NCBI GenBank assembly: GCA_049522565.1
Contig: JBEKNT010000040.1
Location: 1 to 24,956, forward strand
Direction: 5' to 3'
Length of the DNA stretch: 24,956 nucleotides
DNA from: JASHVB01 sp049522565
Lineage (GTDB): Bacteria > Pseudomonadota > Alphaproteobacteria > Acetobacterales > Acetobacteraceae
Positions within the stretch are counted from its first letter, which is position 1, and the number at the start of each line of letters is the position of its first letter. Positions 16,396 through 24,913 of this stretch are shown one piece after another. Below the pieces are notes generated by a model, which did not search any database, was not told the origin of the DNA, and saw nothing but the letters and a program-made list of their open reading frames with translations. A program made the translations under genes and the position numbers.

Positions 16396-19300
16396 ATGAA
16401 CACCCGGGCCACGACAGCACGCACCTCGAACGTGGCCCGGGCCAATGCCATGGCGGCACTCGCCGCCTGGCAGCGGGGCGAGGCGACGCCCGCTGAAGCG
16501 TTGAAGATCCTGTGGCCGGTGGTGCGCGACGCCGCCGACCATTCCAATCTCGGCGCCTTGCTGCGCGCCCTGGGCAAGCCCGCGGAAGCGGCGGCGGCGT
16601 ACCGCCGGGCCATCGCCCTCGATCCGCAGTTCGCCGCCGCACCCTACAATCTCGGCAACCTGTTGTGCGACGCAGGCGCCCTCCCCGACGCCGAGGCCGC
16701 CTATCGCGCCGCCCTGGCGGCACGGCCCGCCTACCCGGAGGCGTTCAACGCGCTCGGTACCGTGTTGCAGCGGCGTGGCAGACTCGCAGACGCCGTGGAG
16801 GCGTTTCGCGCCGCCGCCCAGTACGCGCCGCGCTGGGTCGAACCCCAGACCAATCTCGGCGTCGCCTTGCTCGGCCTGGAACGCTACGACGCGGCACAGC
16901 GGGCGTTGCAGGCGGCGATCGCCATTGACCCCTCGCACGCCTCCGCCCACGGCAATCTCGGCGCGGTGTATTTGCGCGCCGGCTGCCCCATCGCGGCGGA
17001 ACACGCGACCTGCGACGCCATCACCCTGGCCCCCAACGAGCATCGCTGGATCACCAACCTCGCCGTCGCCCTGGAGATGCAGGGCCGCCACGTGGAAACC
17101 GAAGTCTGCCACCGCCGCGCCCTGGCGCTGCGGCCGGACTATGCCTCGGGCCACGGCAACCTGCTGTTCGCCTTGAACTACCGCGACGACCTCTCGGCCG
17201 AGGCGATCTTTGCCGAATATCGCAACTGGGATGCCTGCCACGCACGCCATCTGGCGCAGGACGCCCCTTTCGAGCTCGACCGCACCGAGGGCCGGCGCCT
17301 GCGCGTCGGCTTCGTCTCCCCCGACTTTCGCACCCACGCCGTCGCCCTGTTCGCCGAGCCGCTGCTGTCGGCCCTCGACCGCAGCGCCATGGAGCTGTTC
17401 TGCTACGCCCAGGTCCCGGTGGAAGACGCGACCACCGCCCGGTTCCGCGCCCTTGCCGATCACTGGCGACCCACGGTCGGCCTGGAAGACGAAGAACTGG
17501 CGGCGCTGATCCGCTACGACCGGATCGACGTGCTGGTGGACCTGGCCGGCCACTCGGCCGGCAACCGGCTGCTGGTGTTCGCCCGCCGCCCCGCCCCGGT
17601 GCAAATCACCTATCTGCTCGGCCACGGCTACACGTCCGGCCTGTCGGCCATGGACGCCTTCCTGGCAGACGACGCGCTGGCACCCCCGGGCGCCGAGGCG
17701 CTGTTCAGCGAGCACCTGATCCGCCTGCCGCGCCTGCCCTTCGCCTATCGGCCACCCGCCGAGATGCCACCGGTGGCGCCGCTTCCCGCCGCCGGCAGCG
17801 GCAGCCCCACTTTCGGCTATTTCGGCCGGCTGGAGCGGCTGAATGCCGGTGTCGTCGCCACCTGGTCGCGCATCCTGCACGCGCTGCCCCGCGCCCGCCT
17901 GGTGCTCAACAACCGCTCCTTCCAGGAACGCGACTTCCGCCGCGTGTTCCTGGATCGCTTCACGGCGCACGACATTGGCCGCGACCGGGTGGACCTGACC
18001 TACACCGCCCCGCAGCCGCGCACCTGGGAAGCCTACGGCACCATCGACATCGCGCTGGACCCGTTCCCGCACAACGCCGGCACCACGACGATCGAGGCGC
18101 TGTGGCAGGGCGTGCCGGTCGTCACGTTGGCGGGGCGCCCGTCGGTCGGACGCTTCGGCGCGGCGATCCTGCATGCCGCCGGCCTGGACGATTGGGTGAC
18201 CGAAACCCAGGACGCCTACGTCGCCCGGGCCGTCGCCGCGGCAACCGACCTCGACGCGCTGGCCGCGCTGCGCAGCGGCTTGCGCCCACGCTTGGCAGCC
18301 TCGGCCTTGCTCGACGCGGATGGGCTGGCGCGCTGCTTCGAGCAAGCGGTCCGGCGGTTGTGGGAGGCATGGCGCGACGGCGAGACGGCGCGGGCGAAGA
18401 CCGTGGCCGCCGGCGAGGCGGAGGCCGCACCCGCATCGCCAACGCCGGACGTGACCCCGCCATCAAGCCCCGACCAATCGGACCTCCCGCAGGATGCGCG
18501 TCCCGATCGTGCTTGCGAAGATGCGCCGGCCGAGCCCGGCCATGACGATGAAGATACCGCCCCGGCCGAGCCTGCGGTGGTTGATGCAGCCCGCGCCAAC
18601 CCGGAAGATCCCGAGCTCCGCCGCCGGTTCGCCTCCGGCGACCTCGCCGCCGCGAAACAACTGGCCGAACAGATCCTGGAGCGCGATCCCGCCGCCGCGA
18701 CCGCGGCACATGTCGCCGGCCTGATCGCCCACCGCGAATCCCGCTTCGACGACGCCGACCGCTACCTGAGCGCCGCGATCGCCGCCGCCCCCAACGACCC
18801 GGAGCAATACGCCAACCACGCCGCGGTGCTGCGCACGCTCGGGCGCCTGGGCGACGCCGAGGCAGCCGCGCGCGCCGCGCTGGCGCTGGCGCCCGACCGG
18901 GTGGAGACGCACAACAACCTGGGCAACATCCTGCGCGACTCCGGCCGGCACGACGAAAGCATCGCCTGCTACCAGGCGGCACTGCGCCTCGCGCCGGACT
19001 TCGCCGATGCCTGGTCCAACCTCGCCTGGGTGCTGTCGCTGAACGGCCGCGCGCGGGAGGCCGAGCAAGCGGCCAATCGGGCGATCGCCGCCGACCCGCA
19101 CAACAGCAACGCCTACAACAACCTCGGCGGCGCCCTGATGCGCCAGAGCCGCCTGCGCGAAGCCGAGACGGCGCTGCGCGAGGCGTTGCGGCTACGGCCG
19201 GATTTCGCGCTGCCGCACAGCAACATCCTGTTCTGCCTGAATTACCGCGACGAGCTGCCGCCCGAGACGATCTTCGCCGAATACCAGCAATGGGATGCGC

Positions 19301-22300
19301 GGCATGCGCGCCCGCTGATGCCGGCGGAACCGCAGTTCACGTTGGACCGCACGCCGGGGCGGCGGCTGCGCGTCGGCTACTTCTCGCCGGATTTCCGCAC
19401 CCACGCGGTCGCCTTGTTCGCCGAACCGCTGCTGGCGGCGCACGACCGCAGCCAGGTCGAACTGTTCTGCTATGCCGAGGTGCCGGTCGAGGACGCCACC
19501 ACGCAGCGCTTCCGCGCCATGGCGGATCACTGGCGGTCGACCGTCGGCCGTGGCGACGCCGAGTTGGCCGAGACGGTGCGGCAGGATGGCATCGACGTGC
19601 TGGTGGACCTCGCCGGCCATACCGCCGGCAACCGCCTGCTGGTCTTCGCGCGCAAGCCGGCGCCGGTGCAAATCGAGTACATGATCGGCCACGGCTGCAC
19701 CTCCGGCCTGTCCGCCATCGATGCGTTCCTGGCCGACGACATGCTGGCGCCCCCCGGCGCGGAGGCGGTGTTCACCGAGCAATTGGTGCGGTTGCCAAGG
19801 ATTCCGCTGGCCTATCGGCCGCCGGAGGGGATGCCGCCGGTCGCGCCGCTCCCCGCGCGCGCCGCGGGTCACGTCACCTTCGGCTATTTCGGCCGCACGG
19901 TGCGGCTGAACGACGATGTCGTCGCCGCCTGGTCGCGCATCCTGCGGGCGGTCCCCCGATCGCGGCTGGTGCTGAACAGCGCGCCATACGCGGAACCCGC
20001 CGGGCGCGACGACTGGGCGGGGCGGTTCGCGGCGCACGGCATCGGCCTCGACCGGCTGGACCTGATCTGCACCACGCCGCAGCCGCGCACCTGGGAAGCC
20101 TACGGCGGGATCGACATCGCCCTGGACCCGTTTCCGCACAACGCCGGCACAACGACGATCGAGGCGCTGTGGCAGGGCGTTCCCGTGCTGACCCTGGCTG
20201 GCCGGCCGACCGTCGGCCGGTTCGGCGCGGCGATCCTGCACGCGGTCGGGCTGGACCACTGGGTCACCAACGACGTCGATGCCTATGTCGTGCGCGCGGT
20301 CACTGCCGCGGGCGACCTCGACGCGCTGACGAAGCTGCGCGCGGAACTGCGTCAGCGGATGGAAGCCTCGCCGCTGCTGGACGCCACCGGCCTCGCCCGG
20401 GCGATCGAACGCGCCTATCGCGACCTGTGGGATGAATGGCGCGAAGGCGCGGTGCCGCGCCTGCATCGGCTGTATGCCGGCGGCGACCAGGAAGCGGCAC
20501 GTGCCCTGGCCAACCGATTGCTCGAACGAGACCCGGCGCAGGCTGACGCGCTGCACGTGCTCGGCGCCCTCGCCTACGCCGCCGGCGATGTGGCAACCGC
20601 CGCCGCGCTGCTGTCGCGCGCGCCGGAGCGCGCAGACATCCTGTGCGACCTCGGCGTGATGCAGCGAACGCAGGGTAACCCGGCCGCGGCGGAGCAAACG
20701 CTGCGACGGGCGCTGGCGCTCGATCCGGAGTTGGTGCCGGCGCTGGGCAATCTTGCCAACGCCCTGATGGACCAGGGCCGTGCCGGGGAGGCCGAGGCGG
20801 TTTTGCTCCAGGCGATCGAACACGCGCCGGACCGGCCCTGGCTGCGCCGCAGCCTGGCGCTCGCCCTGCTCGCCCGACAGGATGTCGCCGGCGCCGAGAC
20901 GCAGTTGCGGCAGGCGCTGATCAACGCCCCGGATGACGCCGAGGTGCACGAGACGCTTGGCGCCCTGCTGTCGCAGAGCGGCCGCCCGGTCGAGGCGGAG
21001 CAACATCACCGCGCTGCGCTGCCCCGGATGAAGGACAAGGCCCGCTGCCTGTCCAACCTCGCGGTTGCACTACAGATGCAGGCCCGGCACGCGGAAACCG
21101 AACGCTGCTATCGCGAGGCGCTGGCGCTGCGGCCGGATTATCCATCCGGCCACGGCAACCTGCTGTTCGCGCTGAACTACCGCGACGACCTGGCGCCCGA
21201 GGCGATCTTCGCCGAATACCGCCGCTGGGACGCGCAACACGCGCGACGCCTGGCACCGGCCGAGCCGCAATTCGCCGTGGATCGCACACCAGGGCGCCGG
21301 TTGCGGCTGGGCTACGTCTCCCCCGATTTCCGCCAGCACGCGGCGGCGCTGTTCGCGGAGCCGCTGCTGGCGGCGCACGACCCGAGCCAGGTGGAGCTGT
21401 TCTGCTACGCCGAGGTCCCGATCGAAGATGCCACCACCGCGCGCTTCCGCTTGCTCGCCGACCACTGGCGCCCCACGTCTGGCCGCAGCGACGCCGACAT
21501 CGCGGCGATGATCCGCCATGACCGCATCGACGTGCTGATCGACCTTGCCGGCCATACCGCGGCCAACCGGCTGCTGGTGTTCGCGCGCAAGCCGGCGCCG
21601 GTGCAGATCGAGTACATCCTCGGGCATGGCTACACCTCGGGCATGGCGGCGATGGACGGCTTCCTCGCCGATGACGCGCTGGCGCCGCCGGGCGCGGACG
21701 CCTTGTTCAGCGAGCGGCTGATCCGCCTGTCGCGCATTCCGCTGGCCTACCGGCCGCCCGACGGCATGCCGCCGGTCGTGCCGTTGCCGGCCACCACGAA
21801 CGGCCATGTCACTTTTGGCTATTTCGGCCGGCCGGAGCGGCTGAACGACTGCGTGGTTGCCGCCTGGGCCCGCATCCTGACCGCTCTGCCGGATGCGCGG
21901 CTGGTGCTGAACAACCGCAACTTCGCCGAGGCCGCGTTCCGCGCGTTGTTCGCCGAACGCTTCGCCGCGCAGGGCGTCGCCGCCGAGCGGCTGGCGATGA
22001 TCGCGACCGCGCCGCAGCCGCGCACGTGGGAGGCGTATGGCGCGATCGACATCGCACTCGACCCGTTCCCGCACAACGCCGGCACCACGACGATCGAAGC
22101 GCTATGGCAGGGCGTTCCGGTGGTGACCCTGGCGGGCCGGCCGACGGTCGGACGCTTCGGCGCGTCGATCCTGCATGCCGCCGGGCTGGACGACTGGATC
22201 ACCAGCGACCCGGACGCCTACGTCGCGCGCGCCGTTGCCGCCGCATCCGGCCGAGCCGCGCTGGGGGCGTTGCGTCCGACCCTACGGGCGCGCCTGGCTG

Positions 22301-22410
22301 CATCGCCTTTGCTCGACGCCGCCGGCCTGGCGCGCGAGGTGGAACAGGCCTGCCGGATGTTGTGGGATGCCTGGCGCACCGCGCCGCCGCTGGAACTGGC
22401 GGCGGACTAG
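16396..22410 (+). CDS. three-unit TPR-GT41 glycosyltransferase (OGT/SPINDLY/FlmG-like)
   Basis: This 2004-residue predicted cytoplasmic glycosyltransferase contains [TPR array + GT41 domain] three times. TPR arrays lie at about 45-285, 735-975 and 1355-1625, with roughly 6, 5-6 and 7 repeats. GT41 domains start with RRLRVGFVSPDFRTHAVALF-type motifs at about 298, 987 and 1633. The histidine aligning with the catalytic-base His of OGT is kept in each (His314, His1003, His1648). Each also has HNAGTTTIEALWQGVP in the nucleotide-sugar site and AGRPxVGRFGA(A/S)ILHA. An acidic Ala/Pro linker (about 661-730) joins units 1 and 2. The ATG at 16396 has GGAG 4 nt upstream and starts 10 nt after the giant repeat gene, so the two are probably co-transcribed. 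GT41 enzymes modify Ser/Thr (OGT, SPINDLY, FlmG) or Asn (HMW1C). The sugar donor and substrate here are inferred, not shown. Confidence 0.9.
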   Translation: MNTRATTARTSNVARANAMAALAAWQRGEATPAEALKILWPVVRDAADHSNLGALLRALGKPAEAAAAYRRAIALDPQFAAAPYNLGNLLCDAGALPDAEAAYRAALAARPAYPEAFNALGTVLQRRGRLADAVEAFRAAAQYAPRWVEPQTNLGVALLGLERYDAAQRALQAAIAIDPSHASAHGNLGAVYLRAGCPIAAEHATCDAITLAPNEHRWITNLAVALEMQGRHVETEVCHRRALALRPDYASGHGNLLFALNYRDDLSAEAIFAEYRNWDACHARHLAQDAPFELDRTEGRRLRVGFVSPDFRTHAVALFAEPLLSALDRSAMELFCYAQVPVEDATTARFRALADHWRPTVGLEDEELAALIRYDRIDVLVDLAGHSAGNRLLVFARRPAPVQITYLLGHGYTSGLSAMDAFLADDALAPPGAEALFSEHLIRLPRLPFAYRPPAEMPPVAPLPAAGSGSPTFGYFGRLERLNAGVVATWSRILHALPRARLVLNNRSFQERDFRRVFLDRFTAHDIGRDRVDLTYTAPQPRTWEAYGTIDIALDPFPHNAGTTTIEALWQGVPVVTLAGRPSVGRFGAAILHAAGLDDWVTETQDAYVARAVAAATDLDALAALRSGLRPRLAASALLDADGLARCFEQAVRRLWEAWRDGETARAKTVAAGEAEAAPASPTPDVTPPSSPDQSDLPQDARPDRACEDAPAEPGHDDEDTAPAEPAVVDAARANPEDPELRRRFASGDLAAAKQLAEQILERDPAAATAAHVAGLIAHRESRFDDADRYLSAAIAAAPNDPEQYANHAAVLRTLGRLGDAEAAARAALALAPDRVETHNNLGNILRDSGRHDESIACYQAALRLAPDFADAWSNLAWVLSLNGRAREAEQAANRAIAADPHNSNAYNNLGGALMRQSRLREAETALREALRLRPDFALPHSNILFCLNYRDELPPETIFAEYQQWDARHARPLMPAEPQFTLDRTPGRRLRVGYFSPDFRTHAVALFAEPLLAAHDRSQVELFCYAEVPVEDATTQRFRAMADHWRSTVGRGDAELAETVRQDGIDVLVDLAGHTAGNRLLVFARKPAPVQIEYMIGHGCTSGLSAIDAFLADDMLAPPGAEAVFTEQLVRLPRIPLAYRPPEGMPPVAPLPARAAGHVTFGYFGRTVRLNDDVVAAWSRILRAVPRSRLVLNSAPYAEPAGRDDWAGRFAAHGIGLDRLDLICTTPQPRTWEAYGGIDIALDPFPHNAGTTTIEALWQGVPVLTLAGRPTVGRFGAAILHAVGLDHWVTNDVDAYVVRAVTAAGDLDALTKLRAELRQRMEASPLLDATGLARAIERAYRDLWDEWREGAVPRLHRLYAGGDQEAARALANRLLERDPAQADALHVLGALAYAAGDVATAAALLSRAPERADILCDLGVMQRTQGNPAAAEQTLRRALALDPELVPALGNLANALMDQGRAGEAEAVLLQAIEHAPDRPWLRRSLALALLARQDVAGAETQLRQALINAPDDAEVHETLGALLSQSGRPVEAEQHHRAALPRMKDKARCLSNLAVALQMQARHAETERCYREALALRPDYPSGHGNLLFALNYRDDLAPEAIFAEYRRWDAQHARRLAPAEPQFAVDRTPGRRLRLGYVSPDFRQHAAALFAEPLLAAHDPSQVELFCYAEVPIEDATTARFRLLADHWRPTSGRSDADIAAMIRHDRIDVLIDLAGHTAANRLLVFARKPAPVQIEYILGHGYTSGMAAMDGFLADDALAPPGADALFSERLIRLSRIPLAYRPPDGMPPVVPLPATTNGHVTFGYFGRPERLNDCVVAAWARILTALPDARLVLNNRNFAEAAFRALFAERFAAQGVAAERLAMIATAPQPRTWEAYGAIDIALDPFPHNAGTTTIEALWQGVPVVTLAGRPTVGRFGASILHAAGLDDWITSDPDAYVARAVAAASGRAALGALRPTLRARLAASPLLDAAGLAREVEQACRMLWDAWRTAPPLELAAD
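17290..22400 (+). repeat. internal triplication of the GT41 domain
   Basis: Three strongly similar coding segments of about 1.08 kb each begin near 17290, 19357 and 21292. Their conserved histidines are 689 and 645 residues apart. Shared blocks include LVDLAGH or LIDLAGH, NRLLVFAR, SGLSAMDAFLADD, FGYFGR, RTWEAYG and DIALDPFPHNAGTTTIEALW. The TPR arrays between them are less alike, so the transferase domains appear to be under stronger constraint. Confidence 0.85.
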
Positions 22411-22411
22411 C

Positions 22412-22948
22412 ATGCTGTGCATTGCCGCCAGCGCCCGCGTCTCGCACCTCGCGGACATCGAGGATTCGCAGCGCGGCAGCCGCATCGTCATCGAGGACGA
22501 CGTGGTGATCGACGCCTTCGTCAAGATCAAGCCGGCTGGCGGCAGCGGCGACGTGGTGATCGGGCGCGGCAGCGTCATCAACGCCGGTTGCGTGCTGTAT
22601 ACCGGCCATGGCATCCGCATCGGCCGCAACGTTCTGGTGGCGGCGAATTGCACCTTCGCGCCGACCAACCACGCATTCGCCGACCCGGAGCGGCCGATCC
22701 GGGAACAAGGGTTCCAGCCAAGCCGCGGCGGTATCTGCATCGACGACGACGTATGGATCGGCGCCAACACCGTGCTGGTGGATGGCGCACGGATTGGCGG
22801 CGGCAGCGTGATCGGCGCGGCCTCCCTGGTGCGAGGCCAACTGCCAGGGTTCTGCATCGCCTTCGGCGTACCGGCGGAGGTGCGGGGTTGGCGGGGTCAG
22901 GAACCGTCCACGCTCGCCCGCGCGGCAGCCTGGGTCGAGCCCGGATGA
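22412..22948 (+). CDS. left-handed beta-helix (hexapeptide) acyltransferase
   Basis: This predicted O- or N-acetyltransferase of the maltose/galactoside-acetyltransferase and WbbJ type has 178 residues. It shows hexapeptide-repeat strands (IEDDVVIDAFVKI, VVIGRGSVINAG, IRIGRNVLVAANC), the likely catalytic His87 in TNHAFADPERPI, and the end signature IDDDVWIGANTVLVDGARIGGGSVIGAASLV...GVPAEV. ATG 22412 begins one nucleotide after the glycosyltransferase stop, which points to translational coupling. The frame is open further upstream inside the glycosyltransferase gene, but that part has no hexapeptide pattern. By context it may acetylate a sugar or carbohydrate made or transferred by its neighbour. 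The substrate cannot be read from the sequence. No clear signal peptide is visible, so it is probably cytoplasmic. Confidence 0.88.
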   Translation: MLCIAASARVSHLADIEDSQRGSRIVIEDDVVIDAFVKIKPAGGSGDVVIGRGSVINAGCVLYTGHGIRIGRNVLVAANCTFAPTNHAFADPERPIREQGFQPSRGGICIDDDVWIGANTVLVDGARIGGGSVIGAASLVRGQLPGFCIAFGVPAEVRGWRGQEPSTLARAAAWVEPG

Positions 22949-23312
22949 CGCCCAACCCTTCGGCCCGAGGCCGCGTGCCGTTGTCATGGCGAGCAGCGAA
23001 GCGACGCAGCGGTGCTGGGCCTTGGGGGGATGTTGCTGCGCGCCATGCGGGGGAATGCCTGGTCGGGTCAAGCCCAGCCACCGCTGCGTTTCTAACAAGA
23101 AGGAAGGATTTGCTGCGATAGTCGAGTCAGACGAAATTGTTTCATTCGGGGAGGATCGGGACCGCCAGCCGGTGGTCACCTGGCTATGACCGGAACTCGG
23201 ATGCCGCTCACCCGGACGACAAGCACCCGGATGCCGCTGCTCGGGCGACACGTGCTCGGATGACGGCTATTCGGATGACACGCACCCGCCCGCCGCCATC
23301 GCAAGGCTGACA
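22949..23312. other. intergenic region between the glycosylation operon and the epimerase cluster
   Basis: These 364 bp hold no supported protein gene. It contains a 5-bp hairpin CGGCC-CGA-GGCCG (22961-22973) with no T-run, a copy of the dispersed element CGGGTCAAGCCCAGCCA (23064-23080), an imperfect hairpin around 23167-23185, and a 15-bp tandem repeat (listed separately). A locally AT-richer stretch at 23091-23150 could carry a promoter for the downstream cluster, but I cannot place one. Confidence 0.45.
23198..23286. repeat. six degenerate 15-bp tandem repeats
   Basis: Units begin with CGGatg-like sequence at 23198, 23213, 23228, 23242, 23257 and 23272. All are 15 bp except the third (14 bp), with rough consensus CGGATGACRCGCWCC. 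A partial unit precedes them at 23191. A 25-codon frame (23186-23263) crosses the first part but has no ribosome site and merely translates the repeat, so I do not call it. The array ends 26 nt before the epimerase start and could influence its expression. Confidence 0.65.
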
Positions 23313-24179
23313 ATGGTTCCTCACGCCCCCGCCGCCTTCACCGTTCTCGGCGCCTCCGGCTTCGTTGGGGGCGCCCTGGTCGCCGCGCTGGAGCGCGCCG
23401 GACACCGCGTCCGCCCGGTCACCCGCGGCGCGCTTCCCGTCCTGCTGGAGACCCGCCGCAACGCCGACCACGTCATCGATTGCATTGGCCTCACCGGCGA
23501 TTTTCGCGACCGCCCGAACGACACGGCGGAGGCGCATGTAGGCATCACCGCGCGCTGCCTCGCCGGGCTGCGCTTCGATTCCTTCCTGTTCCTGTCCTCC
23601 ACCCGGGTCTATGCGCGCGCCACCGCGACGCACGAGGACGCGCACCTTGCCTGTGCGCCCGCCGACCCGTCCGACCTCTACAACCTCACCAAGCTCGCCG
23701 GCGAGGCGCTGTGCCTGGCCGATCCGCGCCCGACGGTCCGCGTCGTGCGGCTGTCCAACGTGTACGGCGGCGACATGCCGACCGACACGTTTCTCGGCCA
23801 GTTGCTGCGTGAAGGCAGCGCCACCGGCGCGGTGCGCTTCCGCCAGTCGGCGAACTCCAGCAAGGACTATGTCAGCCTCGCCGCGGTGACCCGGCTGCTG
23901 CCGGCGATCGCCACCGGCGGACGCCACCGGCTCTACAACCTCGCCGCCGGCCGCAACACCAGCCACGCCGCGATCGCCGTCGTGCTGCGCCGCCGCTTCG
24001 GTTGGCACATCGATTTCGCCCCCGGCGCGTCCACCGTGCGCTTCCCGCCGATCGACACGACACGCCTGACTGGCGAATTCGGCGGGGCGTTAAGCAATCT
24101 TTCAGCAGACCTCGCGACACTGGTGGCAGATGGACAGGAGGTCCAATGCTCACCATCGATGAGCGAGGCGGCCGGGTAA
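23313..24179 (+). CDS. NAD(P)-dependent epimerase/dehydratase-like protein (extended SDR)
   Basis: This is a probable nucleotide-sugar epimerase, reductase or dehydratase of 288 residues. It has an N-terminal Rossmann motif GASGFVG (13-19), a catalytic Ser region FLFLSSTRVYA (91-101), the YNLTK active-site pair Tyr123/Lys127, RLSNVYGG (146-153) and KDYVSL (184-189). It is shorter than typical 320-350-residue sugar epimerases, with an abbreviated C-terminal substrate domain. ATG 23313 is chosen: AAGG lies 6 nt upstream and the Rossmann strand follows directly. Its last 34 nt overlap the next gene, whose ribosome site lies within it, so the two are co-expressed. The substrate is unknown; a sugar nucleotide fits the methyltransferase neighbour. 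Confidence 0.87.
   Translation: MVPHAPAAFTVLGASGFVGGALVAALERAGHRVRPVTRGALPVLLETRRNADHVIDCIGLTGDFRDRPNDTAEAHVGITARCLAGLRFDSFLFLSSTRVYARATATHEDAHLACAPADPSDLYNLTKLAGEALCLADPRPTVRVVRLSNVYGGDMPTDTFLGQLLREGSATGAVRFRQSANSSKDYVSLAAVTRLLPAIATGGRHRLYNLAAGRNTSHAAIAVVLRRRFGWHIDFAPGASTVRFPPIDTTRLTGEFGGALSNLSADLATLVADGQEVQCSPSMSEAAG
24136..24141 (+). promoter_or_regulatory. Shine-Dalgarno AGGAGG for the CmcI-family gene
   Basis: A perfect AGGAGG, 4 nt before ATG 24146, lies within the epimerase coding region. It decides the start of the overlapping gene. Confidence 0.75.
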
Positions 24180-24913
24180 TTCTGCACGGCACCGACGGCA
24201 TGCGGACAGAGCATGCGCTGGACACGCCCGAAGCGTTCGAGGCGGTGTCGGCGGCGTGGCTGCGCTGCGGCTGGGACGTGAAATACGTCTATGGCTTCAG
24301 TTGGATGGGCCGACCGGTCATCCAACTCCCCGAAGACATGATCCGCATCCAGGAGATCATCTGGCGCCTTCGCCCCGACGTGATCGTCGAGACCGGGGTG
24401 GCGCATGGTGGCTCGCTGGTGTTCTACGCCAGCCTGTTCGCAGCGATGGGCCATGGCCGCGTGATCGGCATCGATGTCGAGGTCCGGCCGCACAACCGCG
24501 CGGCGATCGAGGCGCATCCGCTGGCGTCGTATATTGCGCTGATCGAGGGCAGCTCCACCGATCCCGCCACCGTTGCCGCAGTGCACGCCGCCCTGGCACC
24601 GGGCGAGCAGGCGCTGGTGATTCTCGACGCCAACCACAGCCGCGCCCACGTCGAAGCCGAACTCGACCTGTACGCACCGCTGGTTCCTGTCGGCGGCTAC
24701 ATCGTGGCCTGCGACGGGATCATGGCGAACCTCGCCGGCGCACCCCGCTCGGCGCCGGATTGGGGGTGGAACAATCCGCTCGGCGCGGTAGACGCGTTCC
24801 TGGCGCGGCATCCGGAGTTCGTGCTGGAGGAGCCGGCTTTCCCGTTCAACGAAGGCAAGGTGCGCCAGCGCGTCACCTACTGGCCGAAAGCGTTCCTGCG
24901 GCGGGTGTCATGA
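24146..24913 (+). CDS. CmcI-family methyltransferase (cephalosporin hydroxylase family)
   Basis: The 255-residue protein matches the CmcI family (PF04989), which has a SAM-methyltransferase fold and often occurs in polysaccharide and natural-product clusters; some relatives methylate rhamnose-containing glycans. Motifs seen are VETGVAHGGSLVFYAS (81-96, SAM-binding loop), GIDVEVRPHNRAAIEAHP (108-125), LIEGSS (132-137), ILDANHSRAHVEAEL (159-173) and GGYIVACDG (183-191). ATG 24146 has AGGAGG 4 nt upstream, inside the end of the epimerase gene. The frame is open upstream to 24002, but that part is the epimerase in another frame. It ends with TGA overlapping the next ATG. The family name 'cephalosporin hydroxylase' is historical; I expect a methyltransferase acting on a sugar or small molecule. 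Confidence 0.88.
   Translation: MLTIDERGGRVILHGTDGMRTEHALDTPEAFEAVSAAWLRCGWDVKYVYGFSWMGRPVIQLPEDMIRIQEIIWRLRPDVIVETGVAHGGSLVFYASLFAAMGHGRVIGIDVEVRPHNRAAIEAHPLASYIALIEGSSTDPATVAAVHAALAPGEQALVILDANHSRAHVEAELDLYAPLVPVGGYIVACDGIMANLAGAPRSAPDWGWNNPLGAVDAFLARHPEFVLEEPAFPFNEGKVRQRVTYWPKAFLRRVS

Noticed and set aside
5159..16613. Very long open frames on the minus strand opposite the giant gene (for example 9518-13099, 13205-15523 and 13566-16613).
   Set aside because: They translate to monotonous Val/Pro/Ser or Gly/Ala/Asp/Arg repeats mirroring the plus-strand modules. Biased codon use and repetition explain the absence of stops. The plus-strand frame is continuous, has RBS and terminal domains, and makes biological sense.
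16372..22074. Long minus-strand frames opposite the glycosyltransferase gene (16372-18345, 19192-21009, 21070-22074).
   Set aside because: No domain motif; they are GC-rich shadows of the TPR-GT41 coding sequence.
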